Assembly (NCBI GenBank): GCA_902800945.1
Contig: CADCFX010000009.1
Location: 1 to 47,407 of the forward strand
DNA from: an uncultured Erysipelotrichaceae bacterium
GTDB lineage: Bacteria > Bacillota_I > Bacilli_A > RF39 > UBA660
DNA length: 47,407 nt
Direction of reading: 5' to 3'
Each line of letters starts with the position of its first letter. The first letter of the stretch is position 1. A model generated the notes under the pieces. The model was not told where the DNA came from and searched no databases. It was given only the letters and a program-made list of their open reading frames with translations. A program made the position numbers and the translations under genes. Of the stretch, positions 17,800 to 26,289 are shown piece by piece.

Positions 17800-18483
17800 A
17801 TGAAATATCTATTTGTAGTTGCTCATCCTGATGATGAGATATTAGGGGCTGGCGGCATGATCTATAGCCTAATAAAGAAAGGAAACGAAGTATATATTTG
17901 TTTTATGTGTTCAAAAGCGGAAGCAAGGAGCAACATTAAAGGAGAAACTAGCATCAGAGACCAAGCAGTAAAAAGCTTATCTGTAATGGGAGTAGAAGAA
18001 AAATGCCTAATATTTGGCGATTTTCCCAATATAAAAATGAATACAGTAGACCACTTGGAAATGGTAAAATTTATTGAAAACTCCATACGCTTATCAAAGC
18101 CAGACATTGTTATAACACACTATAATAATGATTTAAACGACGACCACAAAATCACCAGCGAATGCTGTGACGAAGCAATAAGGCTATTTCAAAGAAACGG
18201 CAAAGACAAAGAGATAAAAAAATATATGTATATGGAAGTCTTGTCATCAACAGATTGGGCGACCAAAGAAGCAATCTCGCCAAATTATTACTACGAGATA
18301 AATAAAGCTGGTATAGAAAAGAAAGTCGAAGCCCTATCTAAATATGAGGGAGCATTGAGAGAGTATCCTCATCCCAGAAGCAAAGAGACAATTAATGCCT
18401 TAGCAACCTATAGGGGGAGTCAGGCCAAGCTCAATTATGCCGAAGCTTTCGTAATTGTATTTGAGAGGGATAAAAATGCGTGA
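17800..18483 (+). CDS. PIG-L family deacetylase (LmbE-like)
   Basis: A 227-residue zinc hydrolase. AHPDDE at residues 8-13 is the signature, giving zinc ligands and the catalytic Asp. The downstream THYNNDLNDDHK supplies the other histidines. The family removes acetyl groups from N-acetyl-glucosaminyl compounds (GlcNAc-PI, mycothiol and bacillithiol precursors, antibiotics). The ATG at 17800 has a perfect SD (aaaggagg). The gene overlaps the ATP-grasp-HD gene by eight bases (ATGCGTGA), so they are translationally coupled and probably act in one pathway, such as amino-sugar ligation after deacetylation. The pathway is inference. Confidence 0.92.
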   Translation: MKYLFVVAHPDDEILGAGGMIYSLIKKGNEVYICFMCSKAEARSNIKGETSIRDQAVKSLSVMGVEEKCLIFGDFPNIKMNTVDHLEMVKFIENSIRLSKPDIVITHYNNDLNDDHKITSECCDEAIRLFQRNGKDKEIKKYMYMEVLSSTDWATKEAISPNYYYEINKAGIEKKVEALSKYEGALREYPHPRSKETINALATYRGSQAKLNYAEAFVIVFERDKNA

Positions 18484-20143
18484 TTTAAGAATTATCGTAA
18501 CAGGAGTAGGATCAATTGTTGGGTCAAGTATAGTTAAAAACTACAAAGTAATAAAAGAACGAAAAATATATGTTGTAGGTGTAGATATCAAAAATTCAGT
18601 AAGCAACAAATACCTTGATAAGTATTATCAATACAAAAAGCCGGCAGACAATAATTATATAAAAAAGTTACTAGACATATGTCAAAAAGAAAAAATAGAT
18701 TTTATTATACCCCTTGTAGATGAAGAATTAATAATACTTGCCCAAAACAAGAAATTATTTGCTAAAAGAAATATAACAGTCTGTATAAATGACCCAAAGA
18801 AAATTGAACTCGTTCAAAACAAATTCAATTTGTATAAGTATCTTGAGAAAATGAATATAGAAGTGCCCGAATCATATCTATTTAAAGATTCCAAAGAACT
18901 TCTAAATAAAGCTAAAAAATTAGGTTTTCCAAAGAAAGAAATCTGTTACAAGCCAACAAGATCTAGTGGTAGTAGAGGGTTTAAAATAATAAAAAATGAT
19001 ATTAACTACGAAGACTTCTTATTCAACCAAAAACCAAATTCAAAATACATCACAATGGAATACTTAGTAGATACTCTAAACAAATGTAAAAACATACCAG
19101 AAACAATGGTAATGGAATACGTAGAGGGAGATTTATATAACGTTAACGTCTTAGCAAGTAAAGGCCAAACACTATATGCAGTAGCCGGGAAAGTACTCGA
19201 TTTTGCCTTAGGCAATACTATAAAATGTCAGATAGAAAATAACAAAGAAGTACTCGATTATTGTTCCAAAATCGTCGAAGCATTAGAGCTTGATGGTAAT
19301 GTCGGTTTAGAAGTGGCCTACGACAGCAGAAGGGTATTAAAACTAATTGAAATAAATATAAGAGTACAAGGGCAAATCTATTCGTCAACATTAGCGGGCA
19401 TAAATTTCCCATACCTAGAGCTAAAATACTATTTGCGAGAGGAATTGCCTAAAAATATCGAAGTAAAAGAAATCATTATGGCAAGATACTTAGAAGACAT
19501 TAAAGAGCCAGAAGAAAAAAAGAATATGGAAATAAGTATACTAAAAGACAAAAGAAATAATAATTATATAAAAAACATCAATCCGTATATAGAATATAAA
19601 GAAAAAATAGAAAACGATGTGTTGAAGCTTTATTACCAATATAATCATTTAAAAAACATCTATCGCCAAGGATGGTTAACTACATTATTAGGATTAGAGC
19701 ACGAAAAAGAAATAGAGTCAGTAGCAGATCATAGCTGGTCAGTCGCCTTATTAGCAATAACAATTATTGAAAAATACCATCTTAATTTAAATCAAGAAAA
19801 ATGTATGAAATTGGCTCTAATCCACGAGATTGGAGAAGTATATGCAGGAGATATAATACCTGGAGAAATGTCTGAAGCTAAAAAGCACAACCTTGAAGAA
19901 AAAGCAGTTGATGAGCTTCTAAACGAAGCAGAGTTTGAAAATGACTTTAAAGAGTTATGGCAAGAGTATAATAACAAAAAATCAGCCGAATCAGTTTTTA
20001 TAAAACAAGTAGATAAATTAGAGACAGCATTGCAATCAATTAGTTATGGTTTAAATCCATCACTATTTCATTACGAAGATATTATAACAATACCATGTTT
20101 GAGAGAAATAATGAAAGAAGTATTAAAAATAAGCAAAGAATAA
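18476..20143 (+). CDS. ATP-grasp ligase fused to HDDC2/YfbR-like HD domain
   Basis: A 555-residue two-domain protein. Residues 1-310 are a carbamoyl-phosphate-synthase-like ATP-grasp enzyme: pre-ATP Rossmann start (IVTGVGSIVGS), ATP-binding KPTRSSGSRGF, MEYVEGD and the metal-binding LIEINIR. Residues 385-555 are an HD domain of the 5'-deoxynucleotidase HDDC2/YfbR type, with VADHSWSVA (His419), IHEIGE (His450, with Glu in the Asp position) and the late KQVDKLETAL. I do not know this fusion from a characterised enzyme. It is coupled to the PIG-L gene (eight-base overlap) and sits 34 bases before the NUDIX gene, so a shared operon is likely. Confidence 0.88.
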   Translation: MRDLRIIVTGVGSIVGSSIVKNYKVIKERKIYVVGVDIKNSVSNKYLDKYYQYKKPADNNYIKKLLDICQKEKIDFIIPLVDEELIILAQNKKLFAKRNITVCINDPKKIELVQNKFNLYKYLEKMNIEVPESYLFKDSKELLNKAKKLGFPKKEICYKPTRSSGSRGFKIIKNDINYEDFLFNQKPNSKYITMEYLVDTLNKCKNIPETMVMEYVEGDLYNVNVLASKGQTLYAVAGKVLDFALGNTIKCQIENNKEVLDYCSKIVEALELDGNVGLEVAYDSRRVLKLIEINIRVQGQIYSSTLAGINFPYLELKYYLREELPKNIEVKEIIMARYLEDIKEPEEKKNMEISILKDKRNNNYIKNINPYIEYKEKIENDVLKLYYQYNHLKNIYRQGWLTTLLGLEHEKEIESVADHSWSVALLAITIIEKYHLNLNQEKCMKLALIHEIGEVYAGDIIPGEMSEAKKHNLEEKAVDELLNEAEFENDFKELWQEYNNKKSAESVFIKQVDKLETALQSISYGLNPSLFHYEDIITIPCLREIMKEVLKISKE

Positions 20144-20177
20144 ATATAACATGTAACTGAAAGGAGATAATCTTTTT

Positions 20178-20660
20178 ATGTATAATATCGCATTCATATA
20201 TGAAGAAAAAGGAGAATATGCTCCTAGGGAGGGGTATCCCTTTATCAAAAGAAATAATATAGCAGCAATCATAACATGCCAAAATGAGTACCTACTACTA
20301 CAGTTTAATAATGTTAATTACAGCAAATCCCTTGTAACAGGCGGAATAGAACAGGGTGAAGATAGAATAACAGCAGTAAGAAGAGAAGTTATAGAAGAAA
20401 CAGGGTATAAAGATATAGAGTCAATTGAACCTGTAGATTGCGTAAATATTTCAAAATTCTTTGTTGAACATAAAGGAGAAAACAGAGAAGCAATATATTA
20501 CCCTTATTTAGTAACGCTACATTCAAAGAATAAAGGAACCATTGACGAAGCAGAATTAGCAGAACACGAATGCGTTTGGGTTCCAGAAGAGGAGCTGGAT
20601 TCAACAGATATTTTTGATAATCACCGCCAAATGATACAAGCAAGTAAGAAACAAGTGTAA
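20178..20660 (+). CDS. NUDIX hydrolase
   Basis: A 160-residue protein. The full NUDIX box is present at about residues 55-77: GGIEQGED followed by REVIEETGY, with all metal-binding Glu. NUDIX enzymes cut nucleoside diphosphates linked to another group, such as NTPs, nucleotide sugars or dinucleotide cofactors. The specificity is not readable. SD aaaggaga lies 11 bases upstream of the ATG, slightly long. It probably belongs to the PIG-L / ATP-grasp-HD transcript, since no terminator separates them. Confidence 0.92.
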   Translation: MYNIAFIYEEKGEYAPREGYPFIKRNNIAAIITCQNEYLLLQFNNVNYSKSLVTGGIEQGEDRITAVRREVIEETGYKDIESIEPVDCVNISKFFVEHKGENREAIYYPYLVTLHSKNKGTIDEAELAEHECVWVPEEELDSTDIFDNHRQMIQASKKQV

Positions 20661-20743
20661 CCCTTACTTTAAAAGACGTTAAGACCAATAATTGACAGAA
20701 ATAATAAAAGATATTAAAGTTAAAAGAAGAGGAGGGGGATAAT

Positions 20744-21616
20744 ATGGATTTGCTTCAAAAAATAGACGATTACATATTAGGATATATGGATCGTAATAGT
20801 TTTTTTCAGGTATACAGTTTTTCTAACGAAAATATAAGAGCTTATACTAAGTTTTTTGATCTTAAAAGGGGCAGCCTATGTACAGTTGGATCATCCGGAG
20901 ATCAAGCAATAAATGCCAAAGTAGCAGGTTGTAGAGATATTGTAATTTATGATATTTGCCCGCTAACTGAATCCTACACATATTTAAAACTAGCTGCACA
21001 GCAAACTCTTGGAAGAAAAGAACTATTCATGTTCTTAAATGGACGTGATTATTCTTACGGTGCCTATAGAAGCCCTTCTTTTTTAAATCCTATAACTTTT
21101 AAGACCGTCGAAGAAAAGTTAAAAAGAATTAATTACGATGCTTTTCAAATATGGCAAACAATAGCATATAAATATCCTCAAGAAGACATCGAAAAACTAT
21201 TTCGAAAAGACGATAAAAGTTTCCCTGAAATAGTACGGTGCAACAACTACATGCGAAATGATCATGAATATAACAAAGCAAGGAAAGCACTCGAAGAGAT
21301 TAATATTAAATTTGTGACCGATGATATAAAAGAACTAAAAACAGAAAAAGAATTTAAAACCATATGGCTATCGAATGTTGCTCACCATCTTGAGCCAGAA
21401 GATATAACCCAAATGGCCAAGAACTGCAGCGCCCATTTAGCTCCAGGCGGAAAAATGCTAGTATGCTATTTTTGGCAGTCAGGAATGAATATTAGAGGAA
21501 AAAGTATAGAGCAATTATCAGAATTAAAAGTGGAAGAAAAAACAATTCGAGGCGCGGAAGGTATTTTTACGAAAGACTCGATTTACGTATACACAAGAAA
21601 AGCTAGAAGTATCTAG
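20744..21616 (+). CDS. BtaA/DUF3419-like SAM-dependent transferase, copy 1
   Basis: A 290-residue protein with a Rossmann-like SAM fold. TVGSSGDQAI is the glycine-rich SAM loop, and IVIYDICPL is the strand-2 acid. KTIWLSNVAHHL and APGGKMLV are late strands of the fold. The loop, the LKLAA(Q) helix after strand 2 and the SN motif resemble DUF3419/BtaA, which moves the 3-amino-3-carboxypropyl group of SAM to lipids. An ordinary methyltransferase is possible. A close paralogue follows 89 bases later. SD gaggaggggg lies upstream, and a terminator overlaps the 3' end. Confidence 0.75.
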   Translation: MDLLQKIDDYILGYMDRNSFFQVYSFSNENIRAYTKFFDLKRGSLCTVGSSGDQAINAKVAGCRDIVIYDICPLTESYTYLKLAAQQTLGRKELFMFLNGRDYSYGAYRSPSFLNPITFKTVEEKLKRINYDAFQIWQTIAYKYPQEDIEKLFRKDDKSFPEIVRCNNYMRNDHEYNKARKALEEINIKFVTDDIKELKTEKEFKTIWLSNVAHHLEPEDITQMAKNCSAHLAPGGKMLVCYFWQSGMNIRGKSIEQLSELKVEEKTIRGAEGIFTKDSIYVYTRKARSI

Positions 21617-21622
21617 CTTTTT
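21598..21622 (+). terminator. CTAG-type terminator
   Basis: Ten-base stem aaaagctaga/tctagctttt with loop agta. The left arm lies in the last codons of the upstream gene. Confidence 0.75.
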
Positions 21623-21705
21623 CATGTGGTAAGATGTTTTTATAACCAAAAGTTGAAAATAGAGTCGAAATAAAGTAGAATAACATCGGTTAGTGAGGAA
21701 TAAGT

Positions 21706-22560
21706 ATGAGCTTAATCGATAAAGCAAACGATATAATAACAAACGGAAATGAAAAATACCCGCTTATAAAAAGTTTTGCGGGCGAAAATATAAAAGGATA
21801 TCTTCAGCACTTTAAAATCAAAGGTGGAAGCATCGCCACAGTCGGCTCATCCGGAGATCAAGCAATAAGTGCGTTAGTTGCCGGAGCAGAAAGCGTATTA
21901 ATATGTGATACATGCCCGTTTACCGGAGCCTTCGCAGATTTAAAATTAGCCGCGCTACAATCATTAAATAGAAAAGATTTTATAGATTTCCTAAGTCAAC
22001 AAGAAAATACCCAAAGAGGATATGGTAACGACGATTTTCTAAGTAGGAAAAAATTCAAAAAAGTATCTGGTGCTTTGGAAAGAATAAACGAAAATTCATA
22101 TCAATTCTGGGACTATTTAACATTAGAACATCCACAACAAGATAGACTAAAAATATTCAGAACGGATGATCCATGGTTAGAAGAAATTCAATTTAATATA
22201 AACTATCTAAGAAGTAATCAAAGTTATGAATACGCAAGAAAAACTCTAAGCGGAACGAGAGTACAATTTATCTGGGGAAATATACAAGGAAGAAACCTAA
22301 AAGGAACGTATGATACCATTTTCTTATCCGATGTTCTGCTTTCATCATCACCAACAGAAAGGCAAGAAACAATAAATAACTGCAAAGCCCAAATAGTTAC
22401 AGGAGGGAAAATACTTGTGGCATATTATAAAGCTAGAGAAGATTATAAAACAGGGCTTGGGATAGGAGAAGACGTAGAAAACTCCTGTACATTAATAAAG
22501 AATAGTAGGTATAGCAGCAAAGGAAAAGATTACGTGTTGGTATATACTAAAAATGACTAG
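21706..22560 (+). CDS. BtaA/DUF3419-like SAM-dependent transferase, copy 2
   Basis: A 284-residue paralogue of the preceding gene. It shares the SAM loop TVGSSGDQAIS, VAGAESVLICDTCPF, the LKLAALQSL helix and the late TIFLSDVLLSS (SN of copy 1 is SD here) and VTGGKILVAYY. The two copies differ widely in the middle and at the acceptor side, so they may act on different acceptors. It has its own SD (gtgagga) and is separated from copy 1 by a terminator, so the copies may be expressed independently. The enzymatic call rests on the SAM fold; the aminocarboxypropyl role is inference. Confidence 0.72.
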   Translation: MSLIDKANDIITNGNEKYPLIKSFAGENIKGYLQHFKIKGGSIATVGSSGDQAISALVAGAESVLICDTCPFTGAFADLKLAALQSLNRKDFIDFLSQQENTQRGYGNDDFLSRKKFKKVSGALERINENSYQFWDYLTLEHPQQDRLKIFRTDDPWLEEIQFNINYLRSNQSYEYARKTLSGTRVQFIWGNIQGRNLKGTYDTIFLSDVLLSSSPTERQETINNCKAQIVTGGKILVAYYKAREDYKTGLGIGEDVENSCTLIKNSRYSSKGKDYVLVYTKND

Positions 22561-22577
22561 CAAAAGCTAGTCTTTTT
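22555..22577 (+). terminator. CTAG-type terminator
   Basis: Seven-base stem gactagc/gctagtc with loop aaaa and a T tail. The stop codon TAG lies in the left arm. Confidence 0.8.
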
Positions 22578-22669
22578 ATATTGCTGATAATAAAATCTAC
22601 CAAAAGTAGAACTAATATAAAAAGAAATAATGATTATAGTGTATAATGGAAGAAGACTGAGGTGATTTG

Positions 22670-23992
22670 GTGAACAATATTGAATTTGGAAACTATCTGT
22701 ATGAATTAAGAAAAAAGAATGAATTTACTCAAAGAGCAGTCGCATACCAACTGGGGGTAAGTGACAAAGCTGTAAGTAAATGGGAAATGGGAAAATCCAA
22801 ACCACCATTGGAAAAATTAAAACTATTATCCGTTCTATATAACGAGCCATTAGACAAATTACTAAACACTATGGAAACAACAAATAAAGCAAAAATACAC
22901 AAAATTGTTTTAACAGGTGGACCATGTGCAGGAAAAACAACGGCATTAACATGGATTAATGATTATTTTTCAAAGAGAGGGTACACAGTACTAGTAATAC
23001 CTTCTACAGCAAAAGAATTACTAAACGGCGGCTTAACCCCCTACACCTGCTTTGAAAACTATGATTACCAATTATGTCGTATAAAGCTTCAAAAAGAAAA
23101 AGAGAAAATATATGAAGAAGCGGCTAAACGACTAAAAAAGGATAAAATATTAATAATATATGAAAAAGGTATGTTGGATAGCAAAGCTTATATGAAAGAA
23201 GTAGAATTTAAAAAAGCTCTAAAAGAAATAGAAACAAACGAAATTAAAGAAAGAGACAAGTATGATGCAGTATTTCATTTAGAAAGCGCAGCGAAAGGTA
23301 AAGCGAAAGAATATAACCTGTCCAATCGTTTAGGAAAAGAAGAATCGCCCAAAGAAGCCAGAGCAGTAGATGATAAGATTATTTCTGCTTGGACTGGGCA
23401 CCCTCATTTCAGAATAATTGATAATAACTGTAGTTTTAATGAAAAAATGGAAAGACTAATAAGAGATATAACATCTTTTTTAGGAGAGCCTCAACCATAT
23501 GAAATAGAAAGAAAATTTTTAATAGAATATCCTAATCTCAAAGAACTAGAAAAAATGCCAAATTGTACAAAAGTCGATATAACCCAAACATATCTAAAAA
23601 GTAGCAACAGTACAGAAAGAAGAATAAGGGCTCGAGGTATAGATGGGGACTATTTGTACTACTTAACAGAAAAAAGGAAAGTGTCAAACGTAAAAAGAGT
23701 AGAAACAACAAAGAGGATAACCAAAGACGATTACCTAAGACTATTGCTAGAAGAAGATAATAAGCTACACTCAATACATAAAACAAGGTATTGTTTATCT
23801 GAAAATAGCCAATACTTTGAAATAGACATATATCCAGAATGGCACAATCAAGCAGTAATAGAAATTGAATTAAATAATGAAAATCAAGAAATAAAATGGC
23901 CAAAACATATAAAAATCATCAAAGAAGTTACCGAAGACAATACTTTTAAAAATCGCCAGATGGCTAAAGAAATGCCAGAAGAAATAATATAA
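22670..23992 (+). CDS. Fusion: Xre-type HTH, P-loop ATPase (AAA_28-like), CYTH domain
   Basis: A 440-residue three-domain protein. Residues 5-60 are an Xre/HTH_3 DNA-binding domain (VSDKAVSKWEMG). Residues 75-270 are a P-loop nucleotidase or kinase-like domain with Walker A LTGGPCAGKTT at about 81-91 and the family segments GMLDSKAY, YDAVFHLES and GHPHFRIIDN. The Asp of the usual Walker B-like DRG is replaced by Glu (YEKG). Residues 277-440 are a CYTH domain with an intact ExExK motif (EIERK). The GTG at 22670 is chosen because GGTG lies five bases upstream, as in other genes here. It may be a regulator that senses or processes a triphosphate. P-loop plus CYTH is known; adding an HTH is unusual. 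Confidence 0.88.
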   Translation: MNNIEFGNYLYELRKKNEFTQRAVAYQLGVSDKAVSKWEMGKSKPPLEKLKLLSVLYNEPLDKLLNTMETTNKAKIHKIVLTGGPCAGKTTALTWINDYFSKRGYTVLVIPSTAKELLNGGLTPYTCFENYDYQLCRIKLQKEKEKIYEEAAKRLKKDKILIIYEKGMLDSKAYMKEVEFKKALKEIETNEIKERDKYDAVFHLESAAKGKAKEYNLSNRLGKEESPKEARAVDDKIISAWTGHPHFRIIDNNCSFNEKMERLIRDITSFLGEPQPYEIERKFLIEYPNLKELEKMPNCTKVDITQTYLKSSNSTERRIRARGIDGDYLYYLTEKRKVSNVKRVETTKRITKDDYLRLLLEEDNKLHSIHKTRYCLSENSQYFEIDIYPEWHNQAVIEIELNNENQEIKWPKHIKIIKEVTEDNTFKNRQMAKEMPEEII

Positions 23993-24037
23993 CCGCCTAC
24001 GTTATAACTAGCTAATCTTATCAGCCAAAAACAAGAA

Positions 24038-24066
24038 TTGCTATTCGAATAATAGTATGTTAGAAT
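24038..24066 (+). promoter_or_regulatory. Sigma-A-type promoter
   Basis: TTGCTA, a 17-base spacer and TAGAAT with an upstream TG (extended -10) lie 30 bases before the ATG at 24096. Confidence 0.65.
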
Positions 24067-24095
24067 AACACGACGAAGAGAAAGAGGGCGAGATT

Positions 24096-24836
24096 ATGAC
24101 GAAAGAAGAAAGAGAAGTAACAAATCAGTTTTTATATGCAATCTTATATAGCAGCGGAATATATAATGGAAACATAGACATACATCGTATTCTAGATACG
24201 CTAGGGGAATATGAAGTGTTAAAAGTTCCACCCCATAGCAGCCAAAATAAAATATCAAACGAATTATACTTAAGAGGACACGAATTTAAACCAGAGAACA
24301 CCAATTTAAGAACAGACGAGATGCGATTCACGAGAAACGGGATAGATTACAGGGGGAAACTTGAAGGGAAACCAATAAGAGTAGTAATAAACTCCGAATT
24401 ACCAACCCTAAGAACCGGAGTAACGCTAATAAATAATGGTGGCATATATATGCTTAATAATTACATTCGTCTAGAACGCTCTTCCACAGGTGCATTAAAA
24501 TCGGCAGACCACCACCCATTAGTATTGTTCTACACTTCCAAAACCCTAGAACAAATAAATGCAGGAACGCTGATAACAAACGATTTACTAATAAGGCAAA
24601 ACCCAAGAACTCTTTACGGATATAGTGCCGAACCAGACGCGTATTCATTCATCGAAGAAGGGAGTTTTGGAGTAGAAAAAACAGGTGAATTAGCCGCTAA
24701 AATTCTTTCTGATATATCCTATAAAGAACTACGGGAATACTTTCAAACTATAAAATCCAATTATTTAATCAAAGGGTCAAGCTTTGTTAAAGAACCAGGT
24801 ATTGAAGAAGTTTATAAACCACGAGGTATTTTATAG
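24096..24836 (+). CDS. Unknown 246-residue protein
   Basis: Soluble, no signal peptide, and no motif I recognise. The first 60 residues are helical. The middle (residues 65-150) seems rich in beta strands (IDYRGKLEGKPIRVVIN, TGVTLINNGGIYMLNNYIRLER). The end is helical with a basic tail. The HPLVLFYTSKTLEQIN segment could be an enzyme core but shows no catalytic pattern. It has its own promoter and SD (gaggg) and ends in a terminator, followed by the sigma-like gene. Both neighbours may belong to the same regulatory unit, but nothing proves it. Confidence 0.7.
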   Translation: MTKEEREVTNQFLYAILYSSGIYNGNIDIHRILDTLGEYEVLKVPPHSSQNKISNELYLRGHEFKPENTNLRTDEMRFTRNGIDYRGKLEGKPIRVVINSELPTLRTGVTLINNGGIYMLNNYIRLERSSTGALKSADHHPLVLFYTSKTLEQINAGTLITNDLLIRQNPRTLYGYSAEPDAYSFIEEGSFGVEKTGELAAKILSDISYKELREYFQTIKSNYLIKGSSFVKEPGIEEVYKPRGIL

Positions 24837-24862
24837 AAAAAAGGCATGAAATATGCCTTTTT
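24837..24862 (+). terminator. Rho-independent terminator
   Basis: A ten-base stem aaaaggcat/atgccttttt with loop gaaat begins right after the stop codon. Confidence 0.8.
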
Positions 24863-24895
24863 ACGGTTTAAAAAGTGCAAACTTGGAGGAATAAA

Positions 24896-26113
24896 ATGAT
24901 AATTGAGAGAAAAAAGTATTACATTTTAGAATTAATTACTTACGAAGAAAAAGAATGGCTAAACGAGATATCAAGAGAAACAAAAAAGATAAATAAGAGA
25001 AATACAACTATGTTATATCTAGAAGAGGTACGCATAATAGATGGGGAATTACCCGTAAGAAAATTTAAAGAGCTTACAAATAGTATTAATAGGTACCTAA
25101 GTGTAACAGAACGAGACGGCTATCTATATATAACTCCAGGCGGATTACGCGTACCAATAAGTAGTCTACGCCAGGCAGATGAAAGAAGAATAAAAGCAGC
25201 CCTAGAAGAAAGCAAGTTGGCACTACCCCAACTAATAGGAATTGAAAGCTGCATAGGTAATTATTCAAGATTAAGTAGTGAAGAAATTAATAGAATATAT
25301 CAAGAGGAAGGTGTTACAACATCCGTTTATAACAAAAAATGCGAAGAATACAACAAAAAATATGGATATCAGCCAACTGCTGAAGAAATACTAATCGCTA
25401 AATTATTTGGGGAAGATATACCAAAAAGAGAAAATAAAAGACCATCTCTTAAACCAAGACTGAGTAAAGATTCCCAGAAAAAGGTTATGGGCGGATGCCT
25501 AGATATGTTGGTTGAAGAGACTAAGAGATGGTACTACAGTTTAGAGGGTAGAATCTCTGCAGAAGAATTATATAGTATAATCCTCCGAAGTTTAATAAAT
25601 TCCGCTAGAAATTTCCTATATCATTCCGAAAAATCAAACTTTAGACTATACGCGAAAGAAATAATTAGAGCAAATATAATAGAATATATAAGGAGAAGAC
25701 AAGGAATATCATATCAAAATATCCAATACCTTTTGAATTATAAGGGAATCAAAGAATTATGGAAAGATGAATACGAGCCAGAAATAAATGTAGATAGTAA
25801 AGAACCAGTACCTTGTAGTCCCGGTGAAATAAATAAAATACTGTCATTTATACCACAATATGTCGATTACATAGATCAGGTTTCCAGCAATGAGTTTATG
25901 GTAAAGTATAATCAAGCTCTAGGAAACCTATCTAATACGGAATCAGATATTATTTCTCTATCATATCCAATAAACGCTCCCGGACTAACCGCCCAAGAAT
26001 TGGGAGAATATTTAGGAATGCCAGCAGAAGAAGTAATTAAGTTAAGAACGAAAGCCAAAAGAAAACTAAGAAAAAATGAGAGTTTAATACTGTTAAAAGG
26101 AGGCCGTGTCTAA
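24896..26113 (+). CDS. Divergent sigma-70-like protein
   Basis: A 405-residue protein. The C-terminal 60 residues match sigma region 4, a helix-turn-helix with LSNTESDIISLSYP, TAQELGEYLGMPAEEVIKLR and a basic end. Residues around 210-270 (EELYSIILRSLINSARNF, LYAKEIIRANIIEYIRRRQG) look like sigma region 2 core-binding and -10 recognition helices. A YQPTAEEILIAKLFG stretch before it recalls region 1.2 or 3. The N-terminal 130 residues are not sigma-like. It could be an alternative sigma factor or a decoy regulator. SD ggagga lies five bases before the ATG at 24896, which is preferred over an earlier start inside the terminator. Its terminator precedes a region of start-less small ORFs. Confidence 0.7.
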   Translation: MIIERKKYYILELITYEEKEWLNEISRETKKINKRNTTMLYLEEVRIIDGELPVRKFKELTNSINRYLSVTERDGYLYITPGGLRVPISSLRQADERRIKAALEESKLALPQLIGIESCIGNYSRLSSEEINRIYQEEGVTTSVYNKKCEEYNKKYGYQPTAEEILIAKLFGEDIPKRENKRPSLKPRLSKDSQKKVMGGCLDMLVEETKRWYYSLEGRISAEELYSIILRSLINSARNFLYHSEKSNFRLYAKEIIRANIIEYIRRRQGISYQNIQYLLNYKGIKELWKDEYEPEINVDSKEPVPCSPGEINKILSFIPQYVDYIDQVSSNEFMVKYNQALGNLSNTESDIISLSYPINAPGLTAQELGEYLGMPAEEVIKLRTKAKRKLRKNESLILLKGGRV

Positions 26114-26123
26114 CCTCTTTTTT
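26095..26123 (+). terminator. Rho-independent terminator
   Basis: An imperfect stem aaaaggagg/cctcttttt spans the stop codon of the sigma-like gene and is followed by seven T. Confidence 0.65.
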
Positions 26124-26215
26124 TGATTTGGCAGATGAAAATGGTTTAATCATGATAACTCAAAACTGTTCTACCAAAAGTAGAGAATAAGATGTCATAA
26201 AAACAGTAAAATAAA

Positions 26216-26221
26216 TATATA
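26216..26221 (+). promoter_or_regulatory. Possible -10 box of the start-less ORF region
   Basis: A tataat-like box in a strongly AT-rich stretch lies 10-15 bases before the first strong SD (ggaggagg) of the region. No clear -35. Confidence 0.35.
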
Positions 26222-26289
26222 ATATACATGGGAGGAGGAAATAAAAATAGCATTAAACCACAAATATAGAAAAAGAGGGGAGTGTTAAA

